A stretch of DNA of 50,708 nt from Myrmaecium sp. VS I D KN 1 (Eukaryota; Ascomycota; Dothideomycetes; Valsariales; Valsariaceae), in NCBI GenBank assembly GCA_019775845.1, contig JADQAV010000074.1, positions 1-50,708 of the forward strand. Direction: 5' to 3'. A model generated the notes under the pieces. That model saw nothing but the letters and a program-made list of their open reading frames with translations, was not told where the DNA came from and did no database searches. Below are positions 22,261-30,941 of the stretch, one piece after another. The position numbers and the translations under genes were made by a program. The first letter of the stretch is position 1; every line of letters starts with the position of its first letter.

Positions 22261-24175
22261 TGCTCTTGTGGTGCTGGCGGTGCGGTTGGTTGTGTTTACG
22301 GTCAATTGCGACAAGCTGGGAATGTGCGTGGTGGTTATCACGGAACGTGCGGCATGCTGGGCTCGAGTCGGAGCGGGTATCGTTGTTTCTGCAAGGATAG
22401 AAGAGTTGTTTAGTACATTTTGCGAGACATACGCAGGCAGCGGTAAAGGAGCAGCAGTGTGAATCGTCAATGGCGTAGGAATATGTGTCGGTGATAGTAA
22501 GAGGAGACCGTGGACCGTGACTCCCGTCTGGCCCTTCGTAAAATCGGGGTGGACCCTGAGACGCCGAGCGATAGCGGCGATGGCGTCAGAAGCCGGGGCA
22601 AGCTGGGTGGACCTGCCTGTCGCTCGGTCCGTCTGCTTGGCAGCTCGGGCAGCGCAACTCAATTCCAACCACCGGGCAGGAAAGGAAAGGAAACCGCCGT
22701 GCTCACCTCGCTCACATCTCCACGGCTGCCGCCGGGGCGGTCGACGGCCGCCGCAGTCCATGTTGTCCCGGTAGCTCGGCCGTCCGAGCCCGCTGCAGGC
22801 GGAAAACCGATGGAGGTGACTGCGGTCGGATGGGCGGAGGAGCGGTCGGCTCAGCGGGCTGATAAGCAGCCCCGGTCTCGCAGGTTCTCCGGCGCCGTCG
22901 TCGACGTTCCTATCATGCTGTCCGCTGCCGGTTATATGGGAATCGCACGTGTGGGAGCGCAGGAAGGGAGGAAGGCAGGTCTCGCGGCGCTCGGGTGCTG
23001 CGGTCAAAGTGAGGAGGTTTGGATCGGGCGGCGTCGCTTGAGGCATGTCGAATATTTATATACGCGTACACCGCCGGTTGCTGCCCTACGCCAATGATCG
23101 CGAGATTGCGATGATCGATATAATTGATGATGACGAGCGAATCCCTCCTGATGGCGATTCTCTAGGTTGTGATTACACGGAAGCATCGAACTCGCCCGTC
23201 TCTGAACCGATTTGAAATTTGTATTCCTCCCGGAGTGCGGTGTCGTGTGTGACTGTAACAGACCAGCTGTGTTCGATCTGCATTTTCCCTCGCCATTTTG
23301 TTCCCGGCTGGTCATGCAGGTACCACGATGTTTCCTGCCGGCCCAACATCTGCAGCGGTGAGGTCGACAGAGGATTTTATTGGATGCCTTATCGCACAGT
23401 ATCCTGCAGGCGGTTTTGGGATTGGCTATACACGTGGCCCTACAGCTGCAGACAGCCACCAATCGTCGGCAAATATCCCGAGACTTCCGCAGCATATAGA
23501 TAATGAGAAAACTCTGCTAAATCTATGCGATAGTTCTGCTGGCTTACGAATGTTGAGAGAGGCATTCCGTTTCGTGAGCAGACAAGGCTGAGTATGACGC
23601 TTCCGCTCCCAAAGCCCTCCCCAGGCCGTACTAGTCGCTGCCTATGACCCACCGGTTTGCCGATTACCGAATGCCTGTTCCGGCTGTTCATCGCGCACCT
23701 TGAAGAGAGCCGCGTACTAAAGACATCTAACGCTTTAATGACGTTGTAGTGCAGGAGATGGAAGCCTCGCAGAACTTACATGTTACTTCTCACAACATAT
23801 GGCGGGTAATCTATATTTCCTTTTTTTCCCCTTACAACACTCCATGCACTGCCTGTCAAGCCTCATCAAGGTTCTATTTGTGAAGTATCCGACGCGATAC
23901 AGACGGAAGCCCCTCCCTAATGCTGAGTACAACTGGCAGTTCATGAGTTTCTGCTAGTATACACGGCTGACATAAATTACCTATTCCATGACCTTAGGTT
24001 GACTGGTTCAGCAATCACGGGTGGCCGCTCGAAACGCAATCGGACTACGTATCTGCTCACTCAACGGCTCTAGCTGAGCAGTCCACAAGCGGTTGCAGCC
24101 GATTACGGATCTTATTTCGCGGTCTAGGTCTGCTAGCTATCTGGTTGACACGTCTTCTGCCAACTCAAACGCGGG
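22261..24175. other. DUG2 upstream region and boundary of the accessory block
   Basis: Holds the long DUG2 leader, with a likely 44-bp leader intron at complement(22389..22432) and a TATA-like TATATAAA on the minus strand at about 23050-23058. Long open frames cross 22510-23097 (+) and up to 23046 (-), but they are compositional and carry no domain. From about 23100 GC falls and only short open frames remain; nothing recognisable in 23100-24175. Confidence 0.55.
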
Positions 24176-24557
24176 ATGAATGATACTTGTATTACCGCTC
24201 TTTCCCAGCCGCTTACCAAGCTCATAAAAGACCGTCTCTACCGCGCCTCTCCCCCCTCCTTTCACCTCCTGTCACCTCCTCTCTCTTCGTCTCCACCCCT
24301 CTCTCGACAGAGTAAGTCTAAAGTCCAACCTCTTCTCTATAATCTGTTCTTAATATCGGATTAATTATTCTATAAGATTTACTAATTTACTTAAGTCTTA
24401 CATCCTCTAAACCTAAGCGACCACCCTCTATTTTAATAGAATATCGGCGGTCTTAAAGCGTAAGTAATAGAAACTAAAATAAAAACTCAAATACTTAATA
24501 ATCCTTCTATTAACCTAAGAAATAATAGGAATTCGAACGCTTATTACCCCTCCAGAG
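24176..24557 (+). promoter_or_regulatory. leader of accessory gene 1 with AT-rich candidate intron
   Basis: A CT-rich leader (24240-24310) ends in CGACAGA, followed by a perfect GTAAGT donor at 24312. CTCCAG at 24550-24555 is a fair acceptor. The 244 bp between are extremely AT-rich with many TpA steps and several CTAA branch-like words. Splicing would join an ATG at 24176 in frame to the next gene, adding 46 residues, or it may simply be a leader intron. The AT-rich segment could also be a RIP-worn insertion that became an intron. Confidence 0.5.
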
Positions 24558-25271
24558 ATGGGTCCTTTGATCCCCCGCGGGGAACGCAGTGAAAAATGCC
24601 AAAAAATCGTTCGGACTGCATTCACCAATATCTGTAATCAATGGGGCGACAACTGGTTCACCGAGCTAGAACACGGACTGAAGCTCGACTGCAACACCAC
24701 GAACGCCGGCAACGTCCTCAACCTGCCGCGAGATCTGCTCAGAGCCCTCGTCACTCTCTCCAAAGACAAGACTCTCGAGGACGCGAGGGCGCTCCTGGCG
24801 GCGCAAGCGCGGACCCGCTACCCCAACTCCCCCCAGACGACGCCGGTGCTGACGCGCACGGATGTGACGAACGTCCTGGACGGCTTCAACTCCCCCTCGG
24901 CTCATACCGCGCCCACGGACATCGATCTCACCGATGATAATGACTCGGACGCGCCGATTCCGCGGCGAGGTCGCCAGCCACATCGGGGTGTTGGATTCAA
25001 CGTTGCCCGAGAGATGCGTGGCCAATCCGGTCCGGATGAGGAACCGGAACGAGATTTGGATCTGGAAGAATTACAGGACCGGAAGGAGCTCCGGAAATTG
25101 GAGATAGAGGAGCTAGAGGATGAAGAGAAGCGCCGGGAAATCCGGCTAGAAGAATTGGACTGCCGCGCGAAGCGGCGGAGAATCAAAAAGGCGGAGATCA
25201 AGGATAGGGCGATCGAGCGACGGTTGTCACGCACCCGTGGCAATCGGAGTAATGTCAGGCCTGAGCTCTAG
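24558..25271 (+). CDS. accessory family member 1: WGxxW domain and coiled coil
   Basis: A single exon of 237 residues (possibly 46 more through an upstream exon, see 24176). I do not recognise a named domain. The N-terminal module covers about 15-110: CNQWGDNWFTEL with WGDNW at 29-33, a helical stretch NLPRDLLRALVTLSKDKTLE, EDARALLAAQARTRYP, and the closing TRTDVTNVLDGF. A linker of about 55 residues is acidic then basic, with PRRGRQPHRG resembling a short GR-type DNA-contacting motif. The last 75 residues are a charged coiled coil (LEELQDRKELRKLEIEELED and on to ERRLSRTRG). Two of the four other family members lie downstream on the same strand. A nuclear role is inferred from the basic motifs; catalysis is unlikely because no conserved polar site is visible. 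Confidence 0.75.
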   Translation: MGPLIPRGERSEKCQKIVRTAFTNICNQWGDNWFTELEHGLKLDCNTTNAGNVLNLPRDLLRALVTLSKDKTLEDARALLAAQARTRYPNSPQTTPVLTRTDVTNVLDGFNSPSAHTAPTDIDLTDDNDSDAPIPRRGRQPHRGVGFNVAREMRGQSGPDEEPERDLDLEELQDRKELRKLEIEELEDEEKRREIRLEELDCRAKRRRIKKAEIKDRAIERRLSRTRGNRSNVRPEL

Positions 25272-26033
25272 GGTGTGCTCTATTCGTGTGGGTGTGAGGG
25301 CTCAGTGCTCTGGGGTTTTGTTCTCGTGTTGCCTTCTTTTCTGTTTCTCTTTCTGTTTTCCTGATAACCCTTCTCCTTTAGTGACGGTGATGGTTCTTTT
25401 CTTGTATGATACCCCTTCTTTATGGCCCTGATACGCAGGGCTTCTCATGCTAGCGTTATCAATCATGTCGGCTTTTAGTTTCTCTTTTGTGGTCTTAGGG
25501 ATGGAAATCGTATTGCCCGTTCTCAAGGAGTCCTTCGATCCTGCCTTTGTACGGATCTAAGCGTATGATTTCGTGCTTCGTCTCACGATGAGTTTCAAAA
25601 TGGCCATGCAGGGTTTCTCGATTAATTCCTACTATGAACTGGCCGTTTTGGTTTGTTTTTTCTTTTCTTCTTCTTTAAATGATTTTCATTGTCTTCAATG
25701 ACATACTACCTAACGAATCGGCATTTGCATTTTCCTTTAATCAGACTGCTTTGCTGTTAGATGTGTGGTCTTAACATGCTAACATGGCCGAGCCAAAGTC
25801 ATAACGTGACACGGACAGGTCAACCTAAGTTGTCAGTAAAGCAAAACTAGATAGCTACAACTCACACCGTTGGCACGGTTGTTTTTCGTCAACCCGTCTG
25901 TTCCTTGGCTACTACTGCAATCCACTCAACGTCAGTACCTACCATCCTTCCGCGCGACATCGCCGTCGATCATACATAGCTGCCAACGACCTTTCTGCAC
26001 GCCGTCGCTCGCTTACGGCCAGCATTTCGAAAC
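25272..26033. other. spacer between accessory genes 1 and 2
   Basis: T-rich 3' flank followed by a promoter region. No gene, repeat or RNA recognised in these 760 bp. Confidence 0.6.
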
Positions 26034-26960
26034 ATGTCGTGCAAAACGTTTGCAGACAATACTCCAGGAACTCAGATCAAAAAGACCGACGCGCTGAGGG
26101 TACTGAATCAGAGATGGGGAGAGGATTGGCACCTGAAGCTCGCGGGCAAGGGCCTGTTGTTGGAACGCTCGAAGCAAAGTGTGTCCGGTGACATCTTGGA
26201 TGCGAGTGAGGTTCAGCTGACGAGACTCAAATGGTTTTCCGTCGAGTTGAGCGGCGGATTTGATCGTGCTGCTGAATACCTGATCGACGCGGTGCGGTCG
26301 AATTCTCCAGAGAGTTTCACAGCGCGTGAGCTAAGAACGGCCGATATCGTTCTCGCCCTGGAGAGGGTAAGGCAAGACATTATCTCAGGCGTTTTACCAT
26401 TTCCGTCGACTAGGAAAATAACAAGGTCAAAAACCCAAATCGGTAAGTTAAACCTCACAGGCCAGTTCAGAATACCTCATCGAACCAGCGGCTCATTCCT
26501 TGTAGGGTCTCATGGTTCTATGCGAACAAGCCCTGGTGCTACAGGTTTGAACGAGAACGAGGTCAGCATTCATCCATCGTGTGGCTCCTTGGCCCAGATT
26601 GCCCAAGACGGTGCGGAGCCACAGCTTTTGAACGCTGAGCAAGCTCCCAAGCAGAGACGGGGGCGTGCTCGTCTCGAAAAGTCGCATGCCAGTGTGGAAG
26701 GCTCTGCAGAGGACGTCGTGACTACTGAGTCACTTTCAGCAACAGAGGAATCTCTAAATAAAGTCCGTCAAAAGCGACAACAACTCAAACACGAGCTACA
26801 AGAACACAAGCAAAGGCGCAAGCAGATGTGGAAGCATATGAAACTCAGGGAAGTTGCGATGAAAACTGAGGATCTGAAGTATAAGCACCTGGAGTTGAAA
26901 CTCAAGAAAGAAATTCTGGGGGCGAAAGCCACGTTGGATACGGAGTCAAGGTCAGAGTAA
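26034..26960 (+). CDS. accessory family member 2: WGxxW domain and coiled coil
   Basis: Unspliced length is 308 residues; a strong intron (26443..26505, GTAAGT...TTGTAG, 63 bp, no stop) would reduce it to 287 without changing frame. The N-terminal module has VLNQRWGEDWHLKLAGKGLL (WGEDW at 28-32), QLTRLKWFSVELSGGFDRA, AAEYLIDAVRSNSPESF and the closing LRTADIVLALERV. The linker carries KQRRGRARLEK. The C-terminal 70 residues form a Lys/Glu/Gln coiled coil (EESLNKVRQKRQQLKHELQE onward). The stop TAA overlaps a GTAAGG donor at 26957. If it is used with the acceptor at 27108, the protein would gain about 56 residues ending at 27280, so the 3' end is uncertain. GC is lower than in the housekeeping genes. 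Confidence 0.72.
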   Translation: MSCKTFADNTPGTQIKKTDALRVLNQRWGEDWHLKLAGKGLLLERSKQSVSGDILDASEVQLTRLKWFSVELSGGFDRAAEYLIDAVRSNSPESFTARELRTADIVLALERVRQDIISGVLPFPSTRKITRSKTQIGKLNLTGQFRIPHRTSGSFLVGSHGSMRTSPGATGLNENEVSIHPSCGSLAQIAQDGAEPQLLNAEQAPKQRRGRARLEKSHASVEGSAEDVVTTESLSATEESLNKVRQKRQQLKHELQEHKQRRKQMWKHMKLREVAMKTEDLKYKHLELKLKKEILGAKATLDTESRSE

Positions 26961-28469
26961 GGCAGAAGGCAAGCTGCAACGGTTCATCACGGCGAAAGGC
27001 TGGAAGCTACGGAAGCGAAGACTGAACGTGGGACTTCGAAAGATAATCCTTGTAGGGCAAATATTTACGAAGGATTACTAGGATCATACGTGGATGGAGA
27101 AAAGACAGTCAAAATCTTTTCGAACCCATCAAGGATACTCATATCAGATCTAAGGCAGACGTATTTTGGATTACCACCGGGATGGGGCTGAGCCCGCGAC
27201 AAGTCGTGGTCAAAGCAACGAGTAACAAAACTCACCGTGTTCAACAGATACTGCTTCTAGCTAATAGATTCAAAGAGTGATTCAATCTGTCTAGAAGTGG
27301 GATCTCACATGCCTGAATGATGAGGGAAGTCTAGGCGACAGTGTGGACATTGTGATTGGGTCTTTGCCCGCTTCAGCTCATTTCATGGAAGAAGTGGATT
27401 TCTTCAACAACCAGACACACTCTCAAAGTACAATGATCAGGCGCATGGTGATGTTATATCAAAGTATGGCCGTGATGAAAAGCACCACGAACACTTGAAG
27501 ACAGATGTTCGGGGTTATGCTTACACACCTACGGGCGTCTCGTTCATTGTCTCCTATGACAGGAGACAAGTCCACATTGCTTTATTGTCTAGCGTTGATT
27601 CAATCAAGAACTGCGATATGGTGCTTGAAAGCACTAAGAGGAGGGAAACACGAAACATGTCCTAAAAGAACCGTGAACTGTTGTTGAGATGGAGATTCTT
27701 GGATGGAGCAACCCCTGGCTAGTTCATGGTCGTCCCACGTTAAGGCGGGGAAATTCGCTAATCACCGTCGTTGATTGATGTTAGCAATGACTCTCTAGGA
27801 CTGCAATCATGCTTGTCTACAGGCGTAAATACATAGCTGAGGGTTTAGTCGATGGGTAGATGGAGTAAACTTATACAGAATGGCTGTGTGGTGACCTTAT
27901 GGTTTTAGACGCAGTAACACCTACCATAAGGTCGGCGCGCTGGATGAACAGCTTAAGCGCCGTTTGGCACTGATGGCTCACATGATCCTCTCGCCAGCCT
28001 GTCCATTGTTGATGAGCTTTGAATCAGGCCCGTGAAACAGCGCTGTACACGTTGGTTACTGATTCTCTGTATACGGTATACTGCTTTAACAACTCAACGG
28101 TGAGCTTGGCTGCGTGCTCTCTTTCAGCAAACAAATACGCCTTGCAGAGCCCTCTGAGAGCATTGTAGACGCGTTTGCAACGCCCATATTACATCGTTTG
28201 ATGATTTACTAGACCAGGCTGATAACAAAACTGCAGAACGCCGTAAGTTGCCGTATACGGTGACATCCCAATGGTTGGTACTGCCGAGCTAATTTTCTCG
28301 CTAGAGCCAAGCAACTTCACCGCGACATCACCATCCCCTTCCTACAACGTAACGCCATCAACAAAACGCTTTACAGCGCGTGAGGATCAATAAAGTGAGT
28401 CGCATCATCTTATTAATTGATTTCTTGCACCTTACAAGCCCTCTCCCGGCAACGTCTGGCGCTGCGCAT
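26961..28469. other. 1.5-kb low-GC spacer with open-frame fragments
   Basis: Downstream of accessory gene 2 two open stretches look more protein-like than chance: 27109-27280 (with ADVFWITTGMGLSPRQVVVK) and 27295-27498 (with CLNDEGSLGDSVDIVIGSLP). Neither has a family match I know, and the frames do not connect cleanly. They may be further exons of gene 2 or remains of a decayed gene. A 10-bp inverted repeat lies at 27894-27932. The rest to the gene 3 start holds nothing recognisable. Confidence 0.4.
27894..27932. repeat. inverted repeat with 10-bp perfect arms
   Basis: ACCTTATGGT at 27894-27903 pairs with ACCATAAGGT at 27923-27932 across a 19-bp loop. It could form a hairpin or be an operator-like palindrome; chance is also possible. 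Confidence 0.5.
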
Positions 28470-29726
28470 ATGCCTCCCAGCAACTCCGCCGCCACCCCAG
28501 AGCTACGCGCCTCCGCGGCGCAGGAGCCCAATAACGAGGGTAATCTGTTCGCCGACTTGGAAGAAAGAGAGAGGAAAATCTGTCGAGGACACATCGCCGT
28601 GATCGATGATGTCTGGGGTAAAGACTGGGCCAAGGACTTTCCTCGCTCCATCCGGCTACCGGGGGTGCCTATCGTGAACTGGGGAAGGACCTGTCTCTAT
28701 CAGCTGTCTCGCCTGTGCAAAGTCGTCGAACTTGACGATGCCATCAGATTGCTGCGCGACAAAGTCTTTGAACGCCTGGAGGACCCACACCGAGATCCAC
28801 GGCGCTTTTTAATCGGCATAGATGTGGACAGCGTGCTGAAAGACCTCAGGCCTAGCTTCAAGGAAAGGCAACGGGCGCGTTATAGGAAGGACATGGACGC
28901 GTTGAACCGCTTTATCGACGGTGACTCCAGCCCTGCGCAAGACGCGAACGAAGAGGAAGAAGACCTGCCCGCCAGGCGCACCAGAGCCAAACGTCAATCG
29001 AATGTCACCGCATCCGCCACGCAGGAAGAGGAGCCAGAAGACACCACCCTAACCGCCGACTCGCCAGCGCCTGACTCCACTTCCAAACGCCCAGCCTACT
29101 CCCTCCGTACCATAGATCGAAAGGACTACCGCACCCCCAAGATCCGTGAATGGAAGCGACAGACCGACGGCGAACCGTCACCGAAAAAATCGTCAACAAA
29201 GTCCACCCCGACCAGCGGCGGACCAAAACGTAAGCAGCCTGCCGCACACCTCTGGTCTGCGCCCGCACGTCCTGCGCCACTTCCGTCTAACCTTTCATCA
29301 GCCTCAGGCACGACAAACGAAGCTACAGCAAGTCCGCCCGAAGCACCCACGCAAAAGCGAAAGAGACGACGTGCAAGCAGCCCCAAGGGTAGGTTACCGA
29401 CCCGGGTCCCCCATCCCGTCCTTTCCGACGCACCAGTGGGAGCACTCACTCAACCCGCCGTAGCGGCCGCCGACGAACCCACTTCCCCAGCCAAAGCTGG
29501 CGCTACCGCGCCCAAACGCCGCGCGCCGCGCAAGTCGCGGGGATCAGACGTCGGCGTCGGGGCGAAGGCTGCGAAGGGGAAGGAGAAGAAGAATGAGAAG
29601 AAGGAAGAGGAAGAGCATGACGGGGCGGTGGTCGAAGATCAGATCCGTGAGGTGGAGCTGGAGCTGCGCGAGGTGCAGTTGCTGCGACGGCTGCACGAGC
29701 TGAAGAGGATGAAGAATGGCGAATGA
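28470..29726 (+). CDS. accessory family member 3: WGxxW domain and coiled coil
   Basis: The start at 28470 (MPPSNS) is preferred; an in-frame ATG at 28380 adds 30 hydrophobic residues that look like translated leader. Unspliced it has 418 residues. Two good in-frame introns, 29230..29301 (72 bp, TCTAACC branch) and 29389..29463 (75 bp, GTAGGT...CCGTAG), would leave 369; neither contains a stop. The N-terminal module shows IDDVWGKDWAKDFPRSIRLP (WGKDW at 49-53), LYQLSRLCKVVELDDAIRLL and the closing FLIGIDVDSVLKDL. The linker of about 230 residues is Pro/Thr/Lys-rich and basic (KRKRRRASSPKGR, KRRAPRKSRGSD), likely nuclear-localising. The C-terminal coil is short and ends in LREVQLLRRLHELKRMKNGE. 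Coding GC is high, unlike gene 2. Confidence 0.75.
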   Translation: MPPSNSAATPELRASAAQEPNNEGNLFADLEERERKICRGHIAVIDDVWGKDWAKDFPRSIRLPGVPIVNWGRTCLYQLSRLCKVVELDDAIRLLRDKVFERLEDPHRDPRRFLIGIDVDSVLKDLRPSFKERQRARYRKDMDALNRFIDGDSSPAQDANEEEEDLPARRTRAKRQSNVTASATQEEEPEDTTLTADSPAPDSTSKRPAYSLRTIDRKDYRTPKIREWKRQTDGEPSPKKSSTKSTPTSGGPKRKQPAAHLWSAPARPAPLPSNLSSASGTTNEATASPPEAPTQKRKRRRASSPKGRLPTRVPHPVLSDAPVGALTQPAVAAADEPTSPAKAGATAPKRRAPRKSRGSDVGVGAKAAKGKEKKNEKKEEEEHDGAVVEDQIREVELELREVQLLRRLHELKRMKNGE

Positions 29727-30941
29727 GAGTCCGGTGGTGCTACATACCCTGAGAAGGATGAGACAGTGAATCGGAATATGTGTAGATTCTGTTCCGCTGC
29801 CATGCCTAAGGGTCAGCGGGGGTGTGCTTTCCTTTTCCACTACTTGGGGGTTGATGTTTCCTCGTGTCTTAAAGGTCACAAGTCCTTTTCCTCAGGCCCT
29901 TTCTACCGGTAATATTATTTCTTTCCGTCTCATATTCTCTGCTATCCGCAGCAATGCATCGGTCCGATATTTTCACGGGGACAAGATCAGGCTTGTCACG
30001 CTTTTAAAGATCAATTCTATAGGAAGAAAACTCCTAATGGCCCAGGCAAGGCTGCCATACACACCCGTTTTATCTTAACGGTAACATGGGACTGTACACA
30101 AGTGCCCCTTGACATGAGGCGGCGCGGTTATCCCTTCCTCCATGATCCTTTGTTCGGCTCGTGTTACCCGACCGCCCCTACTACTTTGCAGACACAATGG
30201 TATTCGTTAAGCGCGTGGAGTCTTACATTTCTGAACTAGAAAAGACATGAGATTTCCGACAATGTCCTCACAAAGCGGTAGACAAGCGTATGATTGACGG
30301 GCAAGGCCGCTTTCATGCACAACCCATTGCGCTTGGTAGATCGCTGGCAGACAGCACCTCGGGAGAGAAGAGTTGGACGGAGAGATGTGAGTATCACAAC
30401 TGTATTAAGACCTGAAAAAGAAAACCATATCGGCGTTGGGGGATCGGGGTGGCGGTTAGACATCGATGTAATGGCGAGCGATGAATAAGCGAACGAGGAC
30501 CGGGGAAAGTTGGAGATTCAGAGCTGACCTTCACGTACATCGTCGTTGAGGATGGATCGGCATCTGGAACGCCACCATATTTAAAGTCATTATCACGAAG
30601 CACGGCAATAATAGCACATTCAAGCATCAAGTAATCGTATTTCATTCGAACTAATATAAGGTATGGCGCGAAAGCCCACCATGGTTTCTCTGCTAACCCT
30701 CCTCATACAGGGAGACGGCTATGTTAGCCCGATGTGCAGACGTGGCGCAGCGCGCAGTGGTATGTTTCATTCCCAAAGCTCCCAAAGAGAAACCCATCAC
30801 TCCAGAGAAGAGGAAAAAGAAAAGATGAGAATGAACAGAAGAAAAAGAAAAGAGGAGCACTATAGCTTGCGCGACCCAACGGCGACGCAACCTGTCATCC
30901 ACCAACATCACCTCGCTCGGGCGTGTTGGGAGTTCGCCGTC
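29727..30941. other. spacer between convergent accessory genes 3 and 4
   Basis: 1.2 kb. Apart from a possible small spliced minus-strand gene (30207-30645, listed separately) I see no gene. Around 30790-30860 a purine-rich A/G tract precedes the 3' end of gene 4. Confidence 0.5.
30207..30645 (-). CDS. possible small spliced gene, unsupported by family
   Basis: Exon complement(30539..30645) starts MKYDYLMLECAIIAVLRDND and ends at a GTACGT donor. Within the intron are a GTCTAACC branch-like site and a TTTTCTTTTTCAG acceptor; using the next acceptor, 12 bp on (ATACAG), gives a second exon complement(30207..30399) that stays open to a stop for 99 residues in all, with seven Cys. The first acceptor gives only about 37 residues. 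Splice signals are good but no homologue is recognised and there is no signal peptide. It may be chance. Confidence 0.2.

Noticed and set aside
21898-23046. Upstream extension of DUG2 to a Met at 23046
   Set aside because: The added 262 residues are compositional, contain a likely leader intron with branch site, and have no counterpart in the family.
24520-24545. Box-B-like GTTCGAATTCC on the minus strand, hint of a tRNA or tRNA-derived SINE
   Set aside because: No matching box A at the right distance and no cloverleaf can be drawn from the AT-rich DNA around it.
27241-27300. Approximate inverted repeat around CTAGCTAATAGATTCA, a possible MITE end
   Set aside because: Arms match only with gaps and no target-site duplication is visible.
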